Of a stretch of DNA of 6,650 nucleotides, positions 1-6,550 are shown piece after piece; position 1 is the first letter of the stretch, and the number at the start of each line of letters is the position of its first letter. A program made the translations under genes and the position numbers. The notes below the pieces were generated by a model, which was given only the letters and a program-made list of their open reading frames with translations, ran no database searches and had not been told where the DNA came from. The DNA comes from an uncultured Bacteroidota bacterium (lineage in GTDB: Bacteria > Bacteroidota > Bacteroidia > Chitinophagales > Chitinophagaceae), in the NCBI GenBank assembly GCA_903933765.1, contig CAIZLI010000026.1, forward strand, positions 1 through 6,650. The letters are read 5' to 3'.

Positions 1-751
1 CTAATACATACCCAACTCTTGCACCCGCCATGCCAAAGGTTTTAGAAAATGTTTTTGCAATCACTAAGTTTGGATAAGTGTCTATCATTATAGACATAGA
101 TGGTGAATCGTAATAATCTGTATAAGCTTCATCTAGCAAAACAATGGTTGTGCTAGCTACTTTTTGAATAAAGTTTTCTAATGCACTTGTTGGACTCACT
201 GTACCTGTTGGATTATTTGGATTACATAAATAAACCATCTTTGTTTCTTGATCCATCGCCTTCATTAATCCATCTAGATCATTGTGTTTAGTTTCCGTTA
301 ATGGAACTAATTTGGTTGGCAAGCCCATGCGTCTTGCCGCAGGCATCCACAATTTAAATGTTGGCTCAGATGCCACCACATTGCCTTTTTTATATGCCGC
401 CCATAATGAAACAATTCCTAATAATTCAGAAGACCCTGCTCCTAGTGCAACATGATCTTTTGTATGACCAGTCATGTTTGCAATCGCAGTTTTTAATTCT
501 GCATTCATATCCCATTGGTAGCGATTAGAAATACCTACTGCGTCTATCATTGCTTGTTTCGCTAATGTAGATGGTCCATGTGGATTTTCATTTGAGCCTA
601 ATCTTATCATACTACTTAGCATATTCGAACTATTCAAAGCTGCTGGATTAAAATCCAAATGCGTATTGGGTGCGTTTGCAAAAAGTTCACGAGAAAAGGA
701 AAATGCAGCAATTGCAAAAGCAGATTGTTTTAAGAGTTGTCTACGTTCCAT
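1..751 (-). CDS. Tat-signal histidinol-phosphate aminotransferase-like PLP enzyme (3' end outside window)
   Basis: Seen: 250 uninterrupted codons read leftward from the ATG at 749-751 and run off the window edge. The fold-type I aminotransferase residues are all present: a GAGSSEL phosphate-binding loop at residues 104-110, NPNNPTG at 177-183, DEAY at 207-210, the PLP-binding Lys237 in SKTFGMAGAR, and Arg245. Spacing from Asp207 through Tyr210 and Lys237 to Arg245 matches E. coli HisC Asp184/Tyr187/Lys214/Arg222, and Tyr78 in NRYQ corresponds to HisC Tyr55. Known: this subfamily transfers amino groups between histidinol phosphate or aromatic amino acids and 2-oxoglutarate. Odd: the protein starts MERRQLLKQSAFAIAAFSF, a twin-arginine signal (RRxLLK followed by a hydrophobic stretch), so it is probably exported folded with PLP bound. 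A periplasmic enzyme is unlikely to make histidine, so the substrate is unknown. About 110-120 C-terminal residues, including the substrate-carboxylate Arg, are missing only because the window ends. There is no Shine-Dalgarno sequence. Confidence 0.9.
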   Translation of the reverse strand, partial: MERRQLLKQSAFAIAAFSFSRELFANAPNTHLDFNPAALNSSNMLSSMIRLGSNENPHGPSTLAKQAMIDAVGISNRYQWDMNAELKTAIANMTGHTKDHVALGAGSSELLGIVSLWAAYKKGNVVASEPTFKLWMPAARRMGLPTKLVPLTETKHNDLDGLMKAMDQETKMVYLCNPNNPTGTVSPTSALENFIQKVASTTIVLLDEAYTDYYDSPSMSIMIDTYPNLVIAKTFSKTFGMAGARVGYVL

Positions 752-851
752 ACTTTAGGTTTTGTGGTAGCTTAAAGTTAAGTTTTATTTAATAAATGAA
801 TTCAGAAATAGCCCCTATTTATTGTTAGCTTTACGATTCTAAATACCAAAA
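752..851. promoter_or_regulatory. Divergent intergenic region between aminotransferase and small membrane protein
   Basis: These 100 A/T-rich bases lie between two divergent start codons and must hold both promoters. Weak matches to the Bacteroidota -7 element TAnnTTTG are visible: TAGCTTTA at 826-833 (plus strand) and TAACTTTA on the minus strand (773-780). Neither has a convincing TTTG -33 element at the usual spacing. I see no operator or hairpin. Confidence 0.3.
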
Positions 852-1280
852 ATGATTTATAAAATCCTCACTGTAGCTGGTCTTGCCACTTTTGAAATTT
901 ATGCCGCTATCCCTGCTGGATTTGCATTTGGACTCTCCCCAATCATGATATTCTTAGCGAGTTTTGTTGGTGGATTATTAGGTGTTTTTGTAGCCGCTTA
1001 CCTAGGCGACAAAATAAAATCCTGGGTCAATCAATTTAGAAAAAACAAAGTCGAAAAAATTAAAAAAGAGCCTGGATTTGTATTGAAAATTTGGGAAAAA
1101 TATGGCGTCATAGGACTTGGCTTATTGGGCACTATGACCGTAGGCGCACCCATTAGTATTGGTATTGGTGTGGGCTTTAATGTACCCACCAATAAAATGG
1201 TGTTTTGGTGTAGCTTGGGCGTACTCATTCGCTGTGCCCTCTTCACGACCTTAGGGCATTATAGTATGCGACTTTTATAA
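852..1280 (+). CDS. Small integral membrane protein, Sm_multidrug_ex / COG2426-like
   Basis: Seen: 142 residues with four hydrophobic segments at roughly 5-27, 31-52, 84-108 and 114-136, separated by a strongly basic loop at 54-73 rich in Lys. The ATG is well fixed, because an in-frame stop lies at 840-842 with no other start between. The N-terminal half has Glu15 followed by AAIPAG (18-23). The second half has GAPISIGIG (98-106). This pattern and the length fit the family called small multidrug export protein (Pfam Sm_multidrug_ex, COG2426), and are distantly like DedA/VTT proteins. Known: despite the name, the transport function of this family is poorly established. The two halves look like an internal duplication, each Pro-containing hairpin followed by a Gly-rich helix. 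It converges on the symporter gene with 39 bases between and diverges from the aminotransferase, so it is probably transcribed alone. The family assignment is from pattern memory only. Confidence 0.6.
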   Translation: MIYKILTVAGLATFEIYAAIPAGFAFGLSPIMIFLASFVGGLLGVFVAAYLGDKIKSWVNQFRKNKVEKIKKEPGFVLKIWEKYGVIGLGLLGTMTVGAPISIGIGVGFNVPTNKMVFWCSLGVLIRCALFTTLGHYSMRLL

Positions 1281-1319
1281 AGAGGTAATTTAAAAGTGCT
1301 GCTCAACTAGTTTAACTAC

Positions 1320-3026
1320 TTACCAAAATTTTATATACAACGCAATCACCACACCTAAAACAAGCATGGCCATGGCTAAATGCGCGTTGGATAATTTGAA
1401 TTGTCCTTGATCTTCGGTGATGTCATTTTCATGTTTTTGTCCATTCACATCCAATAAGCTTACTATTATAATTGCTAAAGTGGTGAAGCAAAATACCCAG
1501 CCCATTTGAATTAAATAAGGAATTTCAAAACTACCAGATGCAGTTGGATACGCTGTGTACAATAATGTATCGTTACCCATCCAGCCCGGCAAGAATTTGT
1601 CAAACACAATAGAAAGGACTACGCCTAAAAAGATACCTGTGATTGCCGCTTTCGAAGTGGCTTTTTTCCAAAAGAATCCTAACAAGAAAACTGGGAAGAT
1701 GGCTGGAGAAATATAGCCTGTGTATTTTTGGATAAATTCAAATCCACCTTTACCACCAATACCCAATGTATCTTTCCAATTGATGATAATGGCTATCAAT
1801 AATGAAAGTATAATAATCACCCTGCCTGTTGTGACAATTTTTTTATCAGAAGCATCTTTATTGATATACTTTTTATAAATATCTAATGAATAAATAGTTG
1901 AAATACTATTTGCTTTACCTGCCAATGAGGCTACAATTGCTGCTGTCAAAGCCGCCATAGATAAGCCTTTTAAGCCCACTGGTAAAAATCCAACCACAGC
2001 CGAATAGGCATTGTCTTGATTCAACACACCATTTGTCATCATCTGTGTTTGTAGTCCTCCATTTTGATACAATACATAAGCAGCAATACCTGGAACCACT
2101 ACCAATATTGGCATCATTAATTTTAAAAAGGCAGCAAATAAAATACCTGTCCTTGCTGTTTTTAAATCTGCACCCAATGCTCTTTGTGTGATATACTGAT
2201 TACATCCCCAATAATTTAAATGTGCTACCCAGATACCTGCAACCATCATGGCCATACCTGGCAAACTTGAATAGTCTTCGATTTCTTTTTGTGTTGCACC
2301 AGGACCAGGTTTATCAAATATCATTTTAAAATGATCTGGTGCTGCTTGCATTAAGTGTTGAAAGCCTGCAACCATATTCTTACCCATACCAAATTGTTCG
2401 CTGACTACAGTTAATGCAATATAAGATGTGATTAAACCACCCACTGTTAAAACCAATACCTGAAAGACATCCGTATAACCAATCACTTTCATTCCACCCA
2501 ATGTTATGAACAATGCAAAAACAGCTAGGCCAATCATGATCAAATGAAAATGTGTGCCTCCAGATAAATTATTAATTGCAATAGCGCCTAAATATAAAAT
2601 AGAAGTAAGGTTGACAAAGATGTATAAGAACAACCAGAAGATCGCCATGATCATAGCGACTGTTTCATTATACCTCGTTTTTAAAAACTGAGGCATGGTA
2701 TAAATCTTGTTCTTTAAATAGACTGGCATAAAAAAGATCGCCACCACCACCAAGGAAACCGCTGCCAACCATTCGTACACAGAAATAGCAAGTCCTAGTC
2801 TAAATCCGTTGCCACTCATGCCTATAAACTGCTCTGCAGAAATATTAGATGCAATTAAACTTGCTCCAATGGCCCACCATGTCAATTGTCCTTCGGCCAA
2901 AAAAAAGTCTTTGGTATTGGTGGTGTTGGTATTCTTTTTTCGATAGATCCAAATTCCATAAGAGGAGATCAATATAAAATACAATACAAAAACAATGTAG
3001 TCATAGGTTTGCAATCCTTGGTTCAT
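1320..3026 (-). CDS. Sodium/sugar symporter, SSS family, vSGLT-like
   Basis: Inner-membrane transporter expected to import a sugar with Na+. Seen: 568 residues with about 14 hydrophobic segments, and long stretches near-identical to Vibrio vSGLT, including NISAEQFIGMSG (61-72), YEW (84-86), YIFVNLTS (135-142), FAAFLKL (298-304) and FFWKKATSK (451-459). By alignment from memory to the vSGLT structure, galactose contacts Asn64, Gln69, Glu88, Lys294 and Gln428 are kept as Asn61, Gln66, Glu85, Lys302 and Gln433. Gate residues Tyr263/Trp264 are kept as Tyr272/Trp273. Two contacts differ: Ser91 is Ala88 and Asn260 is His269. In the Na2 site Ser365 is kept (Ser367) but Ser364 is Ala366. So it is very likely a functional sugar symporter, but not necessarily for galactose. 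The acidic, hydrophilic segment 528-545 precedes a last membrane helix. The start fits the family N-terminus; there is no Shine-Dalgarno sequence. It is monocistronic here, with no sugar-catabolic neighbour and no clear terminator after the stop. Confidence 0.93.
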   Translation of the reverse strand: MNQGLQTYDYIVFVLYFILISSYGIWIYRKKNTNTTNTKDFFLAEGQLTWWAIGASLIASNISAEQFIGMSGNGFRLGLAISVYEWLAAVSLVVVAIFFMPVYLKNKIYTMPQFLKTRYNETVAMIMAIFWLFLYIFVNLTSILYLGAIAINNLSGGTHFHLIMIGLAVFALFITLGGMKVIGYTDVFQVLVLTVGGLITSYIALTVVSEQFGMGKNMVAGFQHLMQAAPDHFKMIFDKPGPGATQKEIEDYSSLPGMAMMVAGIWVAHLNYWGCNQYITQRALGADLKTARTGILFAAFLKLMMPILVVVPGIAAYVLYQNGGLQTQMMTNGVLNQDNAYSAVVGFLPVGLKGLSMAALTAAIVASLAGKANSISTIYSLDIYKKYINKDASDKKIVTTGRVIIILSLLIAIIINWKDTLGIGGKGGFEFIQKYTGYISPAIFPVFLLGFFWKKATSKAAITGIFLGVVLSIVFDKFLPGWMGNDTLLYTAYPTASGSFEIPYLIQMGWVFCFTTLAIIIVSLLDVNGQKHENDITEDQGQFKLSNAHLAMAMLVLGVVIALYIKFW

Positions 3027-3089
3027 AATGCAGGGTTTAGTGATCTAAATTAAGGTTTATCTATTATATTTAAGGATAATTCCGCGGAT
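3027..3089. promoter_or_regulatory. Divergent promoter region, symporter / DUF4442 gene
   Basis: These 63 bases separate the start codons of two divergent genes. On the plus strand TATATTTA at 3065-3072 resembles the Bacteroidota -7 element TAnnTTTG, at a sensible distance from the ATG at 3090, but no TTTG lies at the -33 spacing. An 8-base perfect palindrome TCCGCGGA (3081-3088) almost abuts that start codon. It is unusually GC-rich for this A/T-rich gap and could be an operator or chance. No hairpin terminator is present. Confidence 0.35.
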
Positions 3090-3578
3090 ATGAACCCAAA
3101 TTTTAAACAATTTAGTGCCTTAATTAGCAACCCTATTTCGTTCAGATTTTTTTTATTTCAAAAATTGCCTGCTGCCTTTTTTGCTGGACTTAGGATTGCG
3201 CATTTTGATGCAAATACTTGTACTGTTAAAATCAAGTATTCTTGGTTCAGTCAAAACCCTTTTAAATCGATCTATTTCGCTGTTGAGGCGATGGCGGCAG
3301 AAATGTGTTCGGGTATGTTGGCATTTGGACAGGTGTACAAACGCAATCCAAAGATCAGTATGCTTGTCGTAAAGATGGAAGTGAATTTTATCAAAAAAGC
3401 AACCGGCACCATCTTATTTTCTTGTGAGGATGGCGCATTGATTCAAGCTGCAATCAACGAATCAATTGCAACAGGTGAAGGCAAGACCATTGTAAGTATG
3501 TCTAAAGGAAAAAACTCCGCGAACGAAACCGTTGCGGAGTTTTTGATCACTTGGAGTTTTAAAGCTAAAACGTCTTAG
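3090..3578 (+). CDS. DUF4442 family, hotdog thioesterase-like protein
   Basis: Seen: 162 residues, no signal peptide, probably cytoplasmic. Recognisable family blocks are KLPAAFFAGLRI at 25-36, KYSWFSQNPFKS at 49-60, MAAE at 68-71, ISMLVVKME at 89-97 and a C-terminal ITWSF at 153-157. These match DUF4442 (PF14539), a group in the hotdog-fold acyl-CoA thioesterase superfamily related to PaaI and the C-terminal domain of YiiD. Known: most DUF4442 proteins have no demonstrated substrate. A role in hydrolysing an acyl thioester is inference from fold. The Glu of MAAE sits where hotdog enzymes often place a catalytic acid, but I cannot confirm its role. The length is normal for a single-domain member. 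Odd: a bidirectional hairpin terminator lies within codons 140-152, and the last 14 bases overlap the convergent lipoprotein gene. It diverges from the symporter and appears to be a single-gene unit. Confidence 0.85.
   Translation: MNPNFKQFSALISNPISFRFFLFQKLPAAFFAGLRIAHFDANTCTVKIKYSWFSQNPFKSIYFAVEAMAAEMCSGMLAFGQVYKRNPKISMLVVKMEVNFIKKATGTILFSCEDGALIQAAINESIATGEGKTIVSMSKGKNSANETVAEFLITWSFKAKTS
3509..3544. terminator. Bidirectional intrinsic terminator inside the DUF4442 coding sequence
   Basis: Stem CTCCGC (3515-3520) plus AACG (3522-3525), with G3521 bulged, pairs with CGTT (3530-3533) plus GCGGAG (3534-3539) around the loop AAAC (3526-3529). That is ten pairs, six of them G-C. It is flanked by six A (3509-3514) and five T (3540-3544), so both strands read hairpin then U-tract. 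On the minus strand it begins 26 bases after the lipoprotein stop codon and is the natural end of the receptor-lipoprotein operon. On the plus strand it ends 34 bases before the last base of the DUF4442 gene. Confidence 0.85.
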
Positions 3579-4212
3579 AACCATTTGGTTGATACGCATA
3601 TCTAAATGTGTAATAACGTTGCTTGAATAATTTATCGTTTACTGATGCAGTAGATGGCAAAGTGACACCTCCTTTATAATAGCTTATAATTTCAATTTTT
3701 GCATATTTACCAGTTGCAGTTCTGATTACTAACACACGGCCAGCAATTGGACTTACAAGTGTAGTCAATCCGTCATAAGTATACCAAGCCTTTCCACTAC
3801 CTAATGGGATAGCATAAGAAGCCGCATTGGCATTATCCGTTTTAAAAATTGAATCTGCCGGTATACTTGTAAACGTATCAAACGAGCCGATATGAACAAA
3901 AGCACCACCAATACCCGGTCCACTTGTGCCTCCATTGATTAAAATTTTAGTCGATGAAAAAGCAATATCCCATTTAGTAGATGCAGCATCTGTAGAAGCA
4001 ATGGCTTTATTGTCTACTAGACTATAATAAGTTGTGGTGAGGGCGCTTTGTGGTCTACCATCCAAGCCTAAACCAGTTACAGTATCTGCAGCAAGATCTT
4101 TCACTGTAATGGCGCTCACTGGAACAACAATTGTCTCTTCGTCTTTGCTACAAGCAACTAAAGCAATACTCAATCCTAATCCCATTGCAATTTTTTGTAG
4201 ATTCATTTTCAT
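3565..4212 (-). CDS. HmuY-like surface lipoprotein
   Basis: Seen: 215 residues with a lipoprotein signal ending LVAC, giving lipid-modified Cys21. SKDEE follows at once, which fits the Bacteroidota lipoprotein export signal (Lys plus acidic residues after Cys), so the protein probably faces outward on the outer membrane. HmuY-family (PF14064) blocks are YYSL at 62-65, KWDIAF at 80-85, INGGTSGPGIGGAF at 92-105, YAKIEIISYYKG at 170-181 and YYTFRYAYQPNGS at 200-212. Known: Porphyromonas HmuY is a hemophore that ligates heme with two His and hands it to HmuR; Tannerella Tfo uses two Met. Odd: the mature protein has only one His (107) and no Met, so neither scheme is possible in one molecule. The gene follows the receptor gene by 20 bases, the reverse of the Porphyromonas order. 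Start: ATG at 4210-4212; an in-frame ATG two codons later (4204-4206) is possible. The 3' end overlaps the DUF4442 gene by 14 bases. Confidence 0.82.
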   Translation of the reverse strand: MKMNLQKIAMGLGLSIALVACSKDEETIVVPVSAITVKDLAADTVTGLGLDGRPQSALTTTYYSLVDNKAIASTDAASTKWDIAFSSTKILINGGTSGPGIGGAFVHIGSFDTFTSIPADSIFKTDNANAASYAIPLGSGKAWYTYDGLTTLVSPIAGRVLVIRTATGKYAKIEIISYYKGGVTLPSTASVNDKLFKQRYYTFRYAYQPNGSKTF

Positions 4213-4232
4213 GTGTTTTTGATTTTTATGTT

Positions 4233-6332
4233 TTAATTTTTATTTTGTTGTAATTCATATTTAATACTGGTGTAAAATGTCCTTCCAGGTAAATTAGGCA
4301 GGTTGGTAGCATCGATATAATTAGATATATTATCTATACCGCCTTGTATACTTACCCCATTCTTGAACGATTTGCCAGCAGCACTGTTGATGGCAACATA
4401 GCCACTTGCAAATACATCACCATTATCAAAAACTTCATTACCGTTATTATTATTCACGGCCCATCTGCTTCTGTAAATGGCTCTTAGATTCAAGTAATAA
4501 CCCTTGGGGGAATTATAATTTAATTTTACTTGTAGTTTATGTGTACTTGTATTAGGTAAGCCTACATACTCGTTCAGCTTCATGAGTCTACTATAGCCTT
4601 GACTATTTTTTGTATAGACTGTGCCAGATTTAATTGCTGCAATCTGGTCTTTATCGCCAGTGCGTAAATACTGATAGCCCCCATTGATCGACCAATTTGC
4701 ATTGAATCGATGTTGTCCTTCTACCTCAAAACCTGTAGTAAATGCACGTCCAATATTTATATAACTAAATATTTGCGCTCCCGAGATATAGGTACCTACT
4801 TGTTGTGATTCGATTAAATTTTTGATATCATTTCTAAATAACTGAACGGACATTACTGAACTTGAATTGATTTTCCAATCCCAGGTAAAGTGCATACCAT
4901 TGGAATATTCAGGTTTAAGTGCTTTTAATAAATAGTAATTGGGAAATAAATTTCCAATTTGTCCAAGTGCATCTAACCTCGCAATCACTTGTTGTGCTTG
5001 TGCAGCACCAAATACACTATAACTGCCCGCAGCTGCATTGGTAAAGTCTAAAAATAATTGTCTAAAATCGGGCGCTTTAAACCCCTGACCAATACTGAAT
5101 CTAAATTGATGCTGTGGATTCAATTTATATAACATAGACAGCTTTGGACTATACGCAGAAGCAAACTGGGTATTTTGATCAAAACGCAGACCTCCAATCA
5201 AAGTCAATTTTTCCGAAGGCTTCCATTCCCATTGTGTAAAGGCATATTGAATATCGTTTTGCTTTCTTAGTTTTTCACTATCATAGCGACTACTTTTTAC
5301 ACCTTCCCAAACAGCACCCATTCCAAAAACTGCCTGCAAATTTTTACTAAGATCCCAATCGGTCTGGTTTTCAATCCGCTTAAAATTATGATTTAACACA
5401 TCTCTGTATGGTAGTCCATTGATGGTTAGTAAATTTTGAACAGCATCATAAGTGGTTGTGTAAGTTCTTAAACTCGTTTTTAAATTTTTAGAAAAACGAT
5501 GGTTTAAACTAGCGGATGCATTAAAATCTTTTATATTTTCTTTACCAATAGAATATATAGTAACACCATTGTTCGTTACGGCAATTTCATTTTGTATTTG
5601 TTCATTGGTATAACGCGTGTTCAATACAAAATTGGTTTTGCTAGATAAATCCCATTTGATTTGTTGGGTTGTTGAATATCGTTCAATAGGCGTTCTAACT
5701 CGACTATTACTATTGGGACGTATGCTATACCCGTCTGTAAGATAACTATTGAGAAAACCTTGGTATTGAAAGTGTTTGGTTTGCAACTTCGTTTCAAGAT
5801 TGGCGTCTACTGTGTTGTAAGTACCATACCTGAGTCCAATTGTCAACGGCGCACCCATGCTTGCATCTGTAATAATATTAATCACACCTGCCATGGCTTC
5901 ACTTCCATAAAGACTAGAGGAAGGCCCTTTTACAATTTCAATTTTTTTAATATTTCCTAATGCTATTCTATTCAAATCCAATACCCCAGCAGTGCGTCCC
6001 ACCAAGGGTTCTCCATTGATTAAAATGATGGTATAATCTGGATTTAATCCTTGTAATTGTATGCCTGCACCAAATCCACTGGTTAAGTTGATACCTGTTT
6101 GCTCTTTTAAGATATCCGTCAAACGCAATGAGCCATTTTGTTGGATCGTTTTTGCATTGATGATGGTCACAGGTACAGTAAGATTGCTTAATTTTCTTTC
6201 AGTTCTTGTTGCAGTCACCACCACACTGTCACCACTAACATCTAATGTGTCTTTTACAAAACGGGATTGTGCAAACAGATTAGCACTTTGTAGAAGGATT
6301 AAAAAAAAGAGGAGGCAAGGGATTTTTTTCAT
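4233..6332 (-). CDS. TonB-dependent outer-membrane receptor, HmuR/CirA-like
   Basis: Outer-membrane beta-barrel that imports a scarce ligand using TonB energy. Seen: 699 residues; signal peptide 1-21 (MKKIPCLLFF... ending LFA before Gln22), TonB-box-like DSVVVTATRTER at 35-46, and a plug to about 158 with LKEQTGI (75-81), ILINGEPL (103-110), IEIVKGPSSSLYG (131-143) and AGVINIIT (148-155). The barrel follows, with GFKAP (417-421) and LKPEYS (472-477) at the places of the FRAP and NPNL boxes of heme receptors, then a terminal strand GRTFYTSIKYEL (683-694). There is no N-terminal carboxypeptidase-regulatory-like domain, so it is not SusC type. The HmuY-like gene next door makes an HmuR role the best guess. 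Odd: the plug contains no His and there is none between GFKAP and LKPEYS, where heme receptors usually have heme ligands. Alternatives are a siderophore, cobalamin or peptide receptor. The first gene of a two-gene operon. Confidence 0.93.
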   Translation of the reverse strand: MKKIPCLLFFLILLQSANLFAQSRFVKDTLDVSGDSVVVTATRTERKLSNLTVPVTIINAKTIQQNGSLRLTDILKEQTGINLTSGFGAGIQLQGLNPDYTIILINGEPLVGRTAGVLDLNRIALGNIKKIEIVKGPSSSLYGSEAMAGVINIITDASMGAPLTIGLRYGTYNTVDANLETKLQTKHFQYQGFLNSYLTDGYSIRPNSNSRVRTPIERYSTTQQIKWDLSSKTNFVLNTRYTNEQIQNEIAVTNNGVTIYSIGKENIKDFNASASLNHRFSKNLKTSLRTYTTTYDAVQNLLTINGLPYRDVLNHNFKRIENQTDWDLSKNLQAVFGMGAVWEGVKSSRYDSEKLRKQNDIQYAFTQWEWKPSEKLTLIGGLRFDQNTQFASAYSPKLSMLYKLNPQHQFRFSIGQGFKAPDFRQLFLDFTNAAAGSYSVFGAAQAQQVIARLDALGQIGNLFPNYYLLKALKPEYSNGMHFTWDWKINSSSVMSVQLFRNDIKNLIESQQVGTYISGAQIFSYINIGRAFTTGFEVEGQHRFNANWSINGGYQYLRTGDKDQIAAIKSGTVYTKNSQGYSRLMKLNEYVGLPNTSTHKLQVKLNYNSPKGYYLNLRAIYRSRWAVNNNNGNEVFDNGDVFASGYVAINSAAGKSFKNGVSIQGGIDNISNYIDATNLPNLPGRTFYTSIKYELQQNKN

Positions 6333-6340
6333 TCAGGACG

Positions 6341-6372
6341 CAAAGGTCAAACTTCCTTTCCAGTCCTATCAA
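6341..6372 (-). promoter_or_regulatory. Possible promoter of the receptor-lipoprotein operon
   Basis: Reading leftward, TTG (6370-6372) is followed 21 bases later by GACCTTTG (6341-6348), one mismatch from the Bacteroidota -7 element TAnnTTTG. It lies only 8 bases before the receptor ATG, so a transcript from it would be almost leaderless. It could therefore be chance, with the real promoter further upstream. Confidence 0.2.
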
Positions 6373-6500
6373 GGCTATCACGAATAATTGTGTAATCTAT
6401 GGCGTATTTTGACATTCAGATGACATATTGAATCTAGGTTACTGCATGCAACAAGATTTGATGATTTTTACAATACGTTCATTGGAGAAACTTTAAACAA

Positions 6501-6533
6501 AAATGGATGAAGCTGTAAAAGCTTCATCCATTT
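6501..6533 (-). terminator. Strong intrinsic terminator of the upstream gene
   Basis: A perfect 14-base inverted repeat pairs AAATGGATGAAGCT (6501-6514) with 6520-6533 around a 5-base loop. Read on the minus strand, the stem is followed by TTGTTTAAAG, so with the stem-end T residues the U-rich run is TTTTTGTTT. It lies 17 bases beyond the stop codon of the partial gene at the right edge. On the plus strand the tail TTTAATAATAG is weaker, so I assign it to the minus strand. Confidence 0.8.
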
Positions 6534-6550
6534 AATAATAGTCCTAGAAC

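Larger units (their letters stand above)
6333..6550. other. Intergenic region upstream of the receptor operon
   Basis: This 218-base gap holds the upstream gene's terminator (6501-6533) and, between it and the receptor start, about 170 bases that must contain the operon promoter. I looked on the minus strand for a cobalamin riboswitch and for a Fur-type palindrome and recognised neither. No open frame longer than a few codons reads toward the receptor. Confidence 0.5.

Noticed and set aside
1031..1246. Minus-strand open frame of 71 codons inside the small membrane protein gene
   Set aside because: It lies entirely antisense to a better-supported gene, is Pro/Thr-rich in the way of mirror frames, and has no family resemblance.
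1281..1319. Palindrome AACTAGTT (1305-1312) in the gap between the convergent membrane-protein and symporter genes, considered as a shared terminator
   Set aside because: The stem is only four A/T-rich pairs and no U-tract follows directly on either strand, so it does not meet the pattern of an intrinsic terminator.
3081..3088. TCCGCGGA palindrome just before the DUF4442 start, compared with the CTCCGC/GCGGAG stem at the end of the same gene
   Set aside because: The shared TCCGCG is short and the two lie about 430 bases apart; I treat the similarity as chance and only mention the palindrome as a possible operator.
4233..6332. Receptor as a SusC-type glycan importer with the downstream lipoprotein as SusD
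   Set aside because: At 699 residues it is too short for SusC and lacks the N-terminal carboxypeptidase-regulatory-like domain; the lipoprotein is about 215 residues with HmuY blocks, whereas SusD proteins are about 500 residues with TPR repeats.
6061..6387. Plus-strand open frame of 108 codons across the receptor start and its upstream region
   Set aside because: It is antisense to the receptor signal peptide and plug, has no recognisable domain and low-complexity basic stretches from the poly-A runs, and is explained by the real gene on the other strand.
6333..6500. Cobalamin riboswitch or Fur box upstream of the receptor
   Set aside because: No B12-box-like conserved segment, extended leader structure or GATAATGATAATCATTATC-like palindrome was recognisable by eye.
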